NCBI RefSeq assembly: GCF_020382885.2
Contig: NC_058498.1
Coordinates: forward strand, 18,195,001-18,259,000
Direction of reading: 5' to 3'
Source: Scatophagus argus
Lineage: Eukaryota > Chordata > Actinopteri > Scatophagidae
Length of the DNA: 64,000 bases
In this document: one piece after another, positions 37,501-50,910 of the stretch
Numbering within the stretch: position 1 is the first letter of the stretch
How the letters are laid out: each line of letters begins with the position of its first letter
Notes under the pieces: model-generated
Seen by the model: only the letters and a program-made list of their open reading frames with translations
Database searches by the model: none
Told to the model about the DNA's origin: nothing
Position numbers and translations under genes: made by a program

Positions 37501-38705
37501 TCTTTCTCCACCCCACCTCTATGCACAATTTGTCATTTATCATCTCTAACTGCACATCCGTCCCGTGACAGACAGGGCGGAAGAAGAGCAGGAAGGAGGA
37601 AGAAGGGTCTGGATCGGTCTGGGCTCATGAATCACTCCTCCACGCTACTCACTGAGATGCTCTGTGATCGCTCTGCCCCACTTTAACACACAAACATTGT
37701 CACGCATACATGAACACACACAGTACTACTACCACTGGTCTTGAGGCACGCTTCCACACTGACAGCTGATCCATAGACTGTAACATGAGGGCACCCAAGC
37801 GGGACTTCCAGTCACATAGTGTAGAGTCATCGTTAGCTATGTGACTGACTCCATCACCCCGATGCTGTCTTCATGTGCAGCCACAGTTAACCTGCCTCAT
37901 TTGTACAACTACAGAGGGTTGGAGACTGAATGAGAAACTACAGCAGAGAGGCTCACAGCACAGGAAAGCATAATACACACAGAAACATGAAGATAAACAC
38001 ACATACAGGACACACAAGATATGACACAGTCACATAGTGTTGCTGTACGTAGACATTTTCTGCCCATCATTACAGGGGAATGGACTCCAAAAGTAAGTTA
38101 GGCTGAAAAGCAACATTTCACAAATCAGTCCTTTCTGTTTCACATCTGACCACATCAGCAAATGCGTTTCTATCCACCGCTTTTATGTACATGTCCAATT
38201 TCCTCATAAAAATAGCTGGAAATTGGAAAAGCGCGGACTGTCGGTGACTGTAGCATTCCTCAGATGAGCCTGAAACAAACATAAATGCCATGTTTCCATC
38301 ATATTTTTCACATGGTTTTCCACTGTTTGAGGTTTGACTCTCTAACTCTTTCAATTTTATCATCTTTTGCACTGTTCTTCTGCAGTAAGTTTAATGTTAT
38401 CTACCTGGAGGGTTACCTCCAGTAGTTGTTTATCTCAATTAGCCCAACTTCTAATATTCACAGACCAGTAGTAGATGGAAACATGCATTATTATCTTTTT
38501 TCTGATTTTGTGAAAGTTCAGTTAAAATTTGTGGCAAACTTGGATGTAAACCTGTTTATTGTCTGGTGTGGTCAGAAATGTGCTCTGTTGCATCAGTAAC
38601 CACAGCCAACAGTGATGTCACGGTGGACTGACACACCAAAATGCACTTCTACATCCCGAAGCAACAGGTAAAAAACGCTGAAAGATTTTCATGGGGGTCT
38701 TGAGC

Positions 38706-38965
38706 TGCAGTTTAAAGGTAGCCTATGGTGTTATTTTGTCAGCAAAGAAAATTAGGATTACATTCAGGATGTATTACATAAATGCATTTGTCTGTATGCT
38801 TACAAAGGCTTACAGACTTGTTGAATGCATTCCTTTCCTTATAAAACATTGCAAAGCTGATTTTTTTGTTCACTTGCACCAACAAAGATACACATAAAAT
38901 GCATATCAGAACATTACTATAGTTCCACAAGTGGTTAAAACTCCACAGGGTACCTTTAAACTGCA
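38706..38965. mobile_element. MITE-like element with terminal inverted repeats
   Basis: The left end TGCAGTTTAAAGGTAGCCTA and the inverse of the right end (TGCAGTTTAAAGGTACCCTG) agree at 18 of 20 positions, and the match continues to a TGG. The 260 bp between has no coding capacity. No clear target duplication is seen. The structure is that of a non-autonomous DNA transposon; the superfamily is unassigned. Confidence 0.7.
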
Positions 38966-39318
38966 AAACTTAGAGGTTAATCCCACCAGCAGCTCACCGT
39001 CAGCAGGAGATCCAAGTCTCCAGTCTGTTACGGTTATCCATCTTTGTTTCTAACACTTGTAGATGAAGTTCATTCTTAGTTTTTACATTCACATGGTTTG
39101 ATTATATCCCCAAATGATTCTGGACAGATTGTGTCTGTGTAGACAGCAGTGACTGCTCACTGTTTCAAGTGAGTTGCCTTAAGGCTTTCAGGAACATCAC
39201 ATCTTAATACTGAAATGGGAAAGGGAAAACTGGTACGTTTTCCCTTTTCATTGTAGCAGAGATAAGGCATCACTCTCTTTGTGACCGCCCACACCTTCTT
39301 ATGTGTGATAATGTACTA

Positions 39319-39320
39319 TG

Positions 39321-39392
<72 letters not shown>

Positions 39393-39401
39393 CGTGCGTG
39401 T
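39319..39401. repeat. Long (TG)n microsatellite
   Basis: About 83 bp of TG repeats with one TTTG interruption and a TGCG-rich end. It lies about 550 bp beyond the stop codon of the LRRC52-like gene, within or just past its 3' UTR. Confidence 0.95.
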
Positions 39402-39698
39402 TGCTCACATAACATGTCTTGTTATCATCTTTTATAGAATGTTACTCGAGAGTGCTTATGCAGGTACATCCCCCCACTCAGAGAAACCAGCAGCTCCGTA
39501 GAGTACTTGTGCTGAAATGAGTAGTGTGTGTGTGTGTGTGTGTGCGTGCGTGTGTGTATATGTGTGTGTTTGTATGGGTGTAGTTGTGTGCACGGGCGTT
39601 ATTGCTCTCAATAATCTCAGAGGTCATTCTGTACTCCTGAAGTAAAGGCATAGTCATCCTTATTGCCGTCTCTGTCTGTCATTCTTTCTCTCTCTCAG

Positions 39699-39762
39699 AC
39701 ACACGCACACTCACACACACACACACACACTCACACGCACACACACACACACACACACACAC
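39699..39762. repeat. (CA)n microsatellite near the LRRC52-like 3' end
   Basis: Imperfect CA tract with TCACA and CGCA interruptions. It is downstream of the LRRC52-like stop codon, in its likely 3' UTR. Confidence 0.9.
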
Positions 39763-39944
39763 CATCCGTTCAGTATGTTGAAGAGCATATTGCGATATCT
39801 AAATCTGTAACAAAGAGAGACAGTCAGGTCTTGTTTCATTGCAGAGCCTTTGGTCTCAGAGTCCTCTCATCATTTCTTTTTCTTCCTCTCTGTTGTTTCC
39901 TTTCTCCTCCTGCTCTCAAGTCATCCCTCCTCAGGTTCAGTCTG

Positions 39945-42900
39945 TCACACCTGCATGCCGGGCTTGCTCAGATCCCCGTTCCCCTGGCTTCCCCCTCCTC
40001 CACCTCCTCCTCCGCCAACCCCTCCTCTACTGTCCTCGTCGTCGCTGTCCAGCTCTTCGCTCTTCCTTTTGCTGTAACGCTCGTACAGCACCATGAGCAC
40101 CCCCATCACCCAGGCTGACACCGTGCCGGCTGAGAAGATGACAAAGCCAATGGCGATGAAGAAGAGGTAGTCCCAGTAGCCCAGGCCTTGGTGGCAGTCT
40201 GCACGTAGCTGCATGCCGACCTCTGCCAACCGCTGGCCCGCCAGCTCTGGGGGACTGTGGCAAACTGTCTGGCCCTCATCTGGAGGTGAAGGAGAGGAAA
40301 CGTAAGGAGGGAAAGAAGAAAAAGAGAGAGTAGAGGGGTGAGGAGATTAATGAGGGAAGATATAGTATAAAAGAGAGCAGTGGCAGAGAATAATCAGCAT
40401 TTATTCATTTATTTATTTATATGTATTTGTTCAGGATGAAGGGCAGGGCATCAGGAGAAAAAAAAACAAACTTAATTACTCGAGAGAAAAAGGCGTGCCT
40501 CGAACACAAACCAGGACACACACACACACACACACACTCGAACAGTTAACAATGCAGTGATAACCTTTGTGATAAATGATCCCAAGAGACACTATAGCAC
40601 CAGACACTACTCCTGTGAGTAATGTAGGTCTTTGGTGTCTCGGACATGGCAACATTATTATGCTGCACACACACAAGCATCCACGGAAAGGAGACTAGAC
40701 TTGACTGCAAGCCTCTGGAACACCAACCCTCTCACCCCCTCATGCACATCATTATACACTAACAAATCACTCTGCAGCAGCGGAGAGATAAGGAGATGAG
40801 TGTTTTCACTGACAAAACATCTGCTGCTCGTAATGAGGAATATGAAAATCAGCCACGACGGCCCCAGACCACACGGGGAGGCAGAAACACTCACACAACA
40901 AGCATTTTCAGCACTGTAAAACAAATCTGCTTATTTATGCTGTTTGATGAGAGGTCAAAGGTCAGGGTCAGCTGCAGAAGCTGATCAAGATTCAGCATCT
41001 TGCTCAGGAATGCTTCACCTGTGCTTCTCATGCGTGAGGACATGTCTTTATTCTGCCACAGTGACTTTGCAGCATTAGCATATACAGTACCCTCACGTAT
41101 ATTAATTAGTGTGAATGCACAGTGTTAAAAAGAGAAGAGAGGCTTGCTCTGTATGTATCTAACAGTATGATCAGGAAGCAGAGAGCGGAATACAGCGTGC
41201 GCTGCTTTTTATCAGTTCATCTCTCTTTACAAGCGCTGCTAATTCCCATGGGCCTTCGCTCCCACCCTCCCTGCATGCTTAATTGCACTTGTACTCCCAA
41301 AAAAAAGAGACAAAGAGAGGGAACAGTGAGAGAGATAAGAGGGCCAAACGAGGGAATAAAAGAGAGACAGGACAACACAAAAAAAAGCAAGATAGGAACA
41401 ATAGCAGACAACAGGAAGAACAATCTGGAAACGTCTGCATCCACACACTCAAAAAGGAAGGGACAGATCCAAGTCAGAAGATGAAGGAAAGGACGGAGAA
41501 CTGTATCTGGCTGCAGTCCTGTCCGCTGATGGATTATTGCTGCTTACAATCTTAATTAAACTGCACTCATCTACCGATAAAGCCAAAGGTCTGAACGTGG
41601 AGATGAGCGATGGGGGAACGATGGCGAGATTAGTCAGATATGATCTATACCTCTGCTAAGAGTACTTGCCAGGACATTGCCAGAGCAGCTGCAGTCTGAG
41701 GTTAAAAGGTGGGTACTAGAAGCTGTGAAATCACAGCTTGCAAAACCAAGGACTCACTTTGGTATCTGTACAACTGGTACACATGAGTGAAATCCTTCTT
41801 CACAAATTCTCAAAATTTTGCAAGAAACTGTTTATTCTCCTAATATTTGCTATGACCCTGAACTATCCCTGGGTCTGGTGATTAGATTTCTCCTGTCTGA
41901 AATGGTTAAAAATACACATCCAACCAAACCTGGTGTTCTGAAAAGGTTTCTACCACCCTGCTGAGGACAATCTGCAGGGGTTTGATAAGATTCTCAATCG
42001 ATACCTTACGATCGCCTCAGTAGGGGACTTTGTCTCGGGCTTGAGGAGACACATCGTGCCGATGTCTGCAGAGCCTGCCTAAGTGATGGGTTGCGACTGT
42101 GTTGTGACATGACAGTGTGCGTGTGGATGTCCTGAGAAGTTATTACAGGCCAGGATTGTGCACCCTGTCGACCAAATTACAGCGAGTGGATCAGAGAGCT
42201 GTTTTAGTGTGTGCGAACATCAGTGTGTCAGGCAGATATAGCAGGTGAGGCCACAGTAGTAGCTTACTCAGTTAGCATAGAGCATTATCATCAAGGTTAT
42301 TCAGTAGCAACAAATCAACCAAGAGTAAACCTGGAGACGCACTTATCTTACCCGTGTTTTAACTGTCCCTCAGCAGGAAGAAGGACACTCAGAGACTCCT
42401 GTCATTTTACATTCTCCCTCTCCTTATCTCCATTCATGTTCTCTTGCTGTCTTTTGGCACAAAGGGTGAACGAGATATTAATCCACCTGAGGATGATTGT
42501 TTATAGGAGTGCTTAACCAAATTACAAAACCATGCACAAGTAGCATGGTTCAGCAGTTAAGCTACAAGACAGAGACTAACAGGTGATAATAAAAACGGGG
42601 CAGGTACTTTCCTCCATGCAGAAATGTTCTCTTGTTTTGTTTTGTTTTTGGAGAGAGTAATCAGAGGTATTGGAGGCTGGCTGCATGAATCACTCCCCAG
42701 CTGTGCTCATTAGCAGGCAGATCTCTCCTGCCACCAGGTGTATCCAGATATGAACTTTAGCAGACGTTAGCAGACTTTATTGGTGCTGCAAGGTTTGTTG
42801 CGCAGCACTGGAGACTGGCAGTGAGTCAGATGAAGCCTCGTGGTTAATTAGTGATACGATTGATGACGGCCTCTTCGAGATCTCACATTGGAAGTTTGGT

Positions 42901-43395
42901 CAAAATTTTAAACCTGTTTCAAGAGGGAAGCGTACAAGGAAGGAAATATTTCTTGAAAATGTGCTGTTGTGTTGCTTGTTATTGTGTTTTATATTGTCTC
43001 ATTTTATTCATATCAGCTACATTTATTTATTGTTCTGGCGTTCTTCACTGAATTACTGTACGTTGTTATCTTGTGTTGCTTTATTTACATTGAAGAAAAA
43101 ACTTATTTACAATGAACTTGCATCTGTCTTTTATATTTCCCTCCTGACTCTCTGGATTTTTTTATCACATTTCCTTTCTGCCTCTGTGAAGCCCATCAGT
43201 TCACATGGCCGTCACTCCGTCACCATCTGTGGGCTGGCTAGCTGATCTGCTCAGTCTCATTACCCTGCCAAGTTTGCCTCAAGGATTTTTTTTCTTATGT
43301 ATATGTGTGTGCAGAGAGGTTACTGTCAATAACCTCTTACAATTTAACATTCATAGCTGGATGCTGGAACAGTGAGCTACAATCAGTGACTGTAT

Positions 43396-43465
<70 letters not shown>

Positions 43466-46400
43466 CAAACAGCAAACTGGTACCTCGGGGGTTTTGGGTC
43501 TCATCTGTTCTTCCTCTGTCACTTTTTCCCTGCAACTTGCAACAATTCAGACTTTGTGCTCAGTCCCGGGCGTGTTAATGCAGTCTGTTTGTTGTCTTCT
43601 CAAAGAAAAGTGTGATGAAAGCCAAGACAAATCTCTAAAACACCATTCATACGCAATTTGGCAGATGTAAAACAAAAAAGAAGAACTTTGTCTACTCAGT
43701 CAATCAAATCTGACTATCTGATTTACTGATACACACAAAGATAGAGACACAACAAGATACAGCAGAGAAATTAGTCACATTTCACATTTCAAGAAAATAG
43801 AGATTTAAATCAAGAATGGACTCTGGTCACATACAGTGTGTTATAATTGGACAGATTTAGAAGTTTTAGTTAAGTGTGAACTGTGCATTTGTATTGTGCA
43901 TGCAAACATAAATATCAGATCCAGACTAACCACTTAAGTACTGGAAAATAATATATAATGGTATAAGCTTTCTTTAGGCTGCAGAACACAAGGAAGGAAA
44001 AGGCCTCTGAATTTCACACTGCAAATATATTTTTCTTCAACCACCAAACATCTGTGGTTGCACTTTACAAAGAGCTCATGACTGCCTCCTATAATCTGAG
44101 ATAAGAGAAAATAATTTGAACATAACTGGAGAATATAGGAAACGGTGGCAGCCAGGATGATTCACTCTCTGTTCGCTCTCCCTTCGCCGTCTGCTTCTTT
44201 GTCACTCGGTGTTTTCTCAATCATCTCAACACTTAGGCAAGGAAGCCACTCAGACATCATTCTGCCATAATGCCCTTGACATTTTCAGTGTTTGTCTGTG
44301 TTTTTTTCACCAAATGTTGTCCTCAATAATGTATGGCTTCACACGTTTATTGAGGGATGATAACACTCCAGCCTTATAAAGTCTGATATTTCAGGAATTC
44401 AAATTTCCTGTGGTTCATAACCTTGCCTAAATTAACAAGGCCCTGGTGTAATAGATTGAGCCCAGCTTCATGAAAAAGTGAAAACTTCCTCATTAAGGTC
44501 TGTTTTGAATGGACACTTCTGGAGCGCTTTTTCAAAGATGCTATTTGCTTTAAAAACATGCAATTTAGCAAATCTATCTTTGAAATGTTTTTAAGAGTCC
44601 AAACTTTTTAAATGAGCATTTGGACAACGTCTAGGCCACCACCTGCCAAACTTGAGTTAAAACTCACCCTTATTCCAACTTGCCTTGGCTTATATCCTAT
44701 TCATTAGGGAGAATTAAAACACTTATAAACTTTATTTAAATCTCTGCATGTGCAGCCCTTACAACTTCATTTGCTATGTGCCAATTTAAAAACCTCAGAA
44801 ACTAAACCATGGGACAATTTCAGGTTACAGAGTGTGTGCATGTGTGTATGAATGACAGAGAGATAACGATATCATCTTTGTTCCTGTTGTGTAGCTTGAA
44901 TGTGCAGTCTAATTCCTGTTGTTTCACGTCATAGCTGCAGCCTCTCAGAATTCACATTTTCATGCATGCATGCATGCTGCACTGCAGTTTCTGTTCTCCT
45001 ACACCTTAAACAAGTGTCGCCAGAATATTCTTGCAGCATAAGATGAATGCAGGATGGCTCCCACTCTGCCCTCTTATGATGAGGTGGTCTGGTCCAAACA
45101 TTAATCTTTGGCAACAAATTTATTCTCTTGGCCTGCCATTATGTACTGCCCTCCTGCAGTACTGTGTCAAGATATCACTGCTGTCTGGTCTCTGCCTTCT
45201 CTTCCAACAGCAGGGCAGGAAACACAGCAGGATGGTCAGCTGTCTGTCCTCACAGCACTCAGATCCATCTTGTTTCTGCTGGGTATGGCATGACGTGTCT
45301 GATTTATGGCAACATTACCAGGGTTGTGGTCAGTGGGATCAGTGTGGCACAAGTTAAATATGCCAAAGCTGTATGACTCAGGCAAGGGGTTATGAAGAAA
45401 CCAAACATAGGACTGAAAAAATAAACAGCAGTAATCTGAGGAATATACAAATTTCACTTAGATACAGAGCATACAAAAGCACACATACTGAAGATACAAG
45501 CACGCCTTGACGCTTTATTACACACAAGCAGAGCTTTCCAGGAAACGTGAATGAGGACCTTAATGATTCTTTCTTTTTTTTCAAAAGCGAATGCAAAGTA
45601 AGTAAACCAGTTTATGTGTGTGCATACCATTGTTACATTTTATGTGTGTGAGTTCCCATGGTAGCGGTGCGATGCTCTCTCCGTGTCAAATTATCAGTTG
45701 GAAGGTTTCCAAGCTCGGTAGTGACACGCTGGCAGAGAGCAGGGCTTATCGCCTCTCTGGAGGAGGGGCTAGTGTTGGAGCGAGATGTGACTGAAAAACA
45801 TGGCTGACTTTTTTATGAACTTTGCTCTGTTTTCCTCCAACTCCTTCCCTACTCTCTCTGCGGCTCGACACATAAAACACAAAAGAGCAATGAGCAGCGG
45901 AATCACAAACGTTTTTCAGTCTTTTCAGACTACACTGTGAACGCAAAACTCATCCACACACGCCTGTCTTCTACACCATTTTTAGTAAAAGGTTGAATGT
46001 ATGCATTTCACACACATGCATACGTGCGTGCAGCATGTTCAGAGATGTGGGGTATTAACCTGCGAGGCAGAGAACCTGTCCCGTGACCTGGGAACACAGC
46101 TATTTATAAGCAGATTAATTATGCCGATGCATATGGTAATCAGTATGGCTGTGGCCTCATACAGAGGGGGAGGTGAACCCTGTAGATACAAGCATTGCCT
46201 CATTCCTTCATCCATCCACCCATTTCTATACCGCTTATCCGTCAGGGTCAGGGGGAGGGGGGGGGGGGGCTGGAGCATATCCCAGCTGACTACAGGCAAG
46301 AGGTGGGGTTCACCCTGGACTGGTTGCCAGTCAGTCGCAGGGCTGACACACAGAGACAGACAACCACATACGCACACACTCACACCTAGGGGTAATGTAG

Positions 46401-47668
46401 AGTAGCTCGTTCCTTCAGTCACAGAACTAACTAACCACTAACCATTAACCAAAGCCAATTGTTAAAGTTCTGACTAAAAAACACAGCTCTGCAGGTGACC
46501 TTGACCTCTGCTGGTCCAGAGTTTGTCTCACATGGTGAGAACTGTCCTCACAATGCTTTGTCAGAGATGGAGAAAGGTGACACTGAGCTGAGTTTGTGTG
46601 ACAGGTAGTACATGACAGACAAGAATGACAGCAAACAGATGTGAAAACAGTGATACAAAACGATGAATGCAGGTAGCTGATTCAGCCTCTGTGACTGCAT
46701 TAAGCATGTAAACAGGCAACATGGCGACTGTTAGTACTCACATCTGTCAAGCTATCACGTTAGGCTGCACTTTCTCTGTCATTCATGAGACACAAGCTCA
46801 CTAACAGATCTATAATATATCCATCTAGCCTTGTGGAAGACTCCAGTCATGCCCAATGAATGCCCTGGGAGGTGCATTGGTAGACGAGCAGGTAGGCCAT
46901 CCAATCATTTCATTTCATTTCATCATTTCATAATCGGACGGGTTTATCACAGGCCTGTAACAGCCACAGATACCATTTTTCCCCCCTTCTTTTGTTGTCA
47001 GAGCATTTAATTTATTGATTGCCCTCAGGATGTTGAGAGATTTTTAACAAATATAACACAAATGCTCCTAAAATATACTGTTACTGTTCTATCTAATTTA
47101 AAAAATACTTTTGTCAGTCACTGATGTGATATTTGTCTGAAGTGTTCAATGTTCTGTCTAACGTTTTGGCTCCTTTTTTGATTTGCTGTTACAGCCTGTG
47201 GTTTTGGTATGAAGAGAGCTCCCCTGACAAATCTCCACAACCAAAACTGAATAAAGTCAGTACTGACACTGCCTGGGAATCCAGCCTTTACCTTCACATG
47301 ATGTCTGTCTACCAGGTGAGCAGTGGTAGTAGCCAGAAATAAACATTTAAACGAAATTTGAAAAACTGGTTACACAGAATAAGGTGGATGAATTTCAACT
47401 TTTCAACCAAATTCTAAAGACAAACTGACATAAGATGTGTGTTGGGCCCTTCCTCTCATAGTGAAACTCAAGTGTTTCACCATTTAGCCAGCTAAACACA
47501 TCATACTGGGGTTGGTTAAGACTAAGAATAGCTGACCTTTTCTCCATCGCATCCACTAGGGCTGAATAACACACGCCTTCTCACTCCTCTGCTCTCAAAA
47601 ACGGCATTAGTCAGATTACCACCATCCTCTTTTCCATCATTTCTCTATAAGATCCCTTCTTCCTCTGA

Positions 47669-47700
<32 letters not shown>

Positions 47701-50700
47701 GAGAGTGAAGGTCAGATAGCAACAGCCCTCTCTCTCCTCTTCCCTCAATCGCTTTTCTTATCAGCCTTTATCACCTCCCACTTTTCATTCCCACTCTGGC
47801 ACGTTAGCATTTATTCTCCCTTCGTGCCTCCACTTCAGCCCTTATCACTCCATTTCCATCTTCTTCTTCCACGTCCTTCCATTTTCTCTCAGTTTTGCTC
47901 TGTCATCTTCGCACTCTCTCCTCTCTTTTCCAATTTTATTCTCTTGGCTCGAAAATCGGTTTGGACGCAAACACACTCAGAGTCGCACACGCAGACTCAC
48001 ACATCTCAGCTAACTCCCCTCCGTGCCCCAGGTGATCAAATCGCAAACACCCACACAAGCATCACATCAATCTTGGTTTCAAGCTCACACAGTGAAATGC
48101 ACAGAGACATATAAATATATACACACTACACTACACAAGTAGGCCGTTTGAATTCGATACGCTTCTACGCACCAGATGGGTCTGAGGAATCATTCCAGCT
48201 GATAAATAATGTATCGTCTACCTGTATTAAATTGAATTGATGCCTCCATGTCATAATGAATGTTTTAATGGATTTGAGTGACAGATCTGGGGCACAGGCG
48301 ATTGGTACCTCCTTTATAGTCTGTCTGTTTTCTTCTTCTCTCTCACTCTCTTTATCTCTCAGTTGTGAAGTCCATCTTAATCTGTTCACCCAATTTTTCA
48401 ACACTCTCTCTTTTATCTCATCTTTTTTTGCCCTCAACTCTTTAGTCACACTATTTCACTCAGTCTCTCCTGTCATCTCATCTCTCAAGTCATCTGAGAC
48501 TCACTTTCATTAAAGATAAATCAAATTCAATTTGCTGCAAAAAAAAAGAAAAAAAAACAGACTTCTTTCTTTCCTTGTTCCTCTCTTCAAACCCATGGAC
48601 CTCTTGTTTCTCATTCTCGTTTTATGAATATTTAACTCTTGCCCCATGCATGGCCTTCTGCCTTGGCTCTTTGCCTTGAGTCTGTGAGCTGTCCAGGGCA
48701 CCGACGAGCAGCCAGAATTACTGGCAAAAACTTTAGAGCCATAACATCACCACCACCTCTGCCAGCCCAGGACAAGCCACTTACATTCTGTGCATTTAGC
48801 TGAAGCACCTGTCAAAATCGACCTACAGTGAGTACAGCAGCTCATTCAACAAGCTAAAATTCCATTAAGACAAGAGTGGAAAGGTAAGTTTAATCCCGGA
48901 GTACGGAGAACTGATGATTGTCCGGGACAGGAAAAGTCAGAGTGTCACATAGGACAAATACTGGGTGCACAAAATAATGCAAAATCTTAATGGAAACTCT
49001 AAACTCTAAAATAATATCAAAGCCACATAAGAAGAATTAACAGAACTTCAAATCATCTGCACCCAAAGTGATAAAAAGCTAAATGATTTGTTGGGGAATT
49101 TGTTCAATTTTTCCATGTGCCAAACACAAACGAATGAAGAATGAACTGCAGTCAGCACACAGTATAAAGGCAGTGTAGAGCAGTATGTTAAAAAAACATC
49201 ACGTGGCCTTGAATATTTTGAATGATATGGTTTATTTTTTGTGTGTCTATTTCCTAAGTTCAGATATTTTTCCCTTCATAAGTAAAGCTGCATTTATTTT
49301 GTGGCTGTTTGGGTGCAGAACACAACCAGCAAAGTTATAGTCAGGTTTAAATTAAGCTTATTTATGTTTCTTTTTTTCTCTTTGTTTTACCTGTTTGTCT
49401 CATTTCCCGAGTTAACAACTATATTCATCACTGAACTGCCTTTTGTTGTGACATCATTAGTCTCACTAAAACGAGTCTTTCCATTATTTTGTTATTCAGG
49501 CCAGAGGAATGTCGCACGTAGTACGTCCAGTGTGGGAGGAAACATACAACCAGCACATCAAGTGGCACCAACATCCACCAGCTCACACTCACTGCACTGA
49601 GTGTCATTCAGAATATTTTGTCTCTGGCAGTTTTCTCTTTTCTTGTGTTTGCTAAATGCAAATAAATGTCCTCTATCTTTTCCTTTCCAACTCTCTCCCT
49701 CTTGTTGTCTTTTCTTCTTACGGACAGTCACAACTTAAATGCACCTGCCTGCCTTGCCGCTTTCCTGGAGGCGCACTTTGACTTCGGGTGCTGCCGGAGT
49801 TAAGTCTTGTCAACCTTTCTCAGTGACACACGCCTGACACAAACACAGAGACACACTGAGTGACTTACTCAAACACAGACAAACACAAGCAAACATAAAA
49901 ACTGAACCAGAAAAGGGAAAATGGACAAGCACAGGAATTTTCCACCAGTAATTGACACAATTGGCAAAAATATTAAACAGTCCTGAATGAGTCGCTGTGT
50001 TACGAGGTTGCACCAAGACACACTAACGTGCACCTGATTCATTTTCACGCTAAGTGGTAGCGACAGCTGGAATCCTGGAATGTTAGACTCACAGCCTTGC
50101 AGTCAGATCGGAGAGCACAGAAACACATTGCACGCTCACACACACACACACAAATGCTCACTTGACCCCATTCACTCTATTAAACTGGAAACTGTGGTTG
50201 TTTACCAGCATTATATCAATACAGGATTTGCCAGTGTGAGAGACAGAGTGTGTGTTCATGTCTCTTCTTGGGTGCATACATTCTGTTTTGTCACATTTAT
50301 CACTTTTAAAGTGACGTGTGGTGTGGAAGATAACTGTAATTTCATTTCAGTTTCCATCAGTCAGATTTTATACGGTAGTACAAGTTTATGCAAGTGCGTA
50401 TGTGTGTGTGCTGAAAACACAATAAACCCGACCGTGGGTGTGTTGTGTCACTTGTGGCTCAAAAGCCCTTCTCTCAGAATGTTGGATTTTATTTTATTTT
50501 TTTCAGAAATGTGTTTTTGTAAGGACCAGGGATTTAGTGAGAAAAAATAAAAAATGACTTTGTGTGCCACCTTTTGAGTGTACTTCATTCTGTAAGTGAA
50601 GCTGGATAACAACTCTGTGGAGCTGCTGTCTTCAAGAGGCATTCGTTCCAAGATCCTCATCCCTTAATCTCATTCCTGTTTCCCCAGGACCCTGGCCTCA

Positions 50701-50876
50701 GGATCTCCCATAAGGTGACTCACACACACTTAAGTGCATGGGCTGAGTCACTTTCTCACACACACACACGCACACCTGGGTGTGCTGGTGCTCTCACCAT
50801 TGTATGCTTTGGCCCTTCAGTCCAGATGGTTAATGATGGTGCTCAAAAAAGCTGGACTCCTATGCTCCCATTAAGG

Positions 50877-50910
<34 letters not shown>

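Larger units (their letters stand above)
19800..39944. other. Gene-poor interval of about 20 kb
   Basis: No exon with a recognisable protein domain on either strand. Long frames here (for example about 31437-31892 on the minus strand) are low-complexity readings of polypurine tracts or microsatellites. The interval holds LINE-like tails near 20.1-20.66 kb, a G-rich block near 23.26 kb, a dispersed repeat copy near 27 kb, a MITE-like element near 38.7 kb and many dinucleotide tracts. Some complex, repeat-free blocks, such as 26090-26330, could be regulatory. It separates MMACHC from the 3' end of the LRRC52-like gene. Confidence 0.6.
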
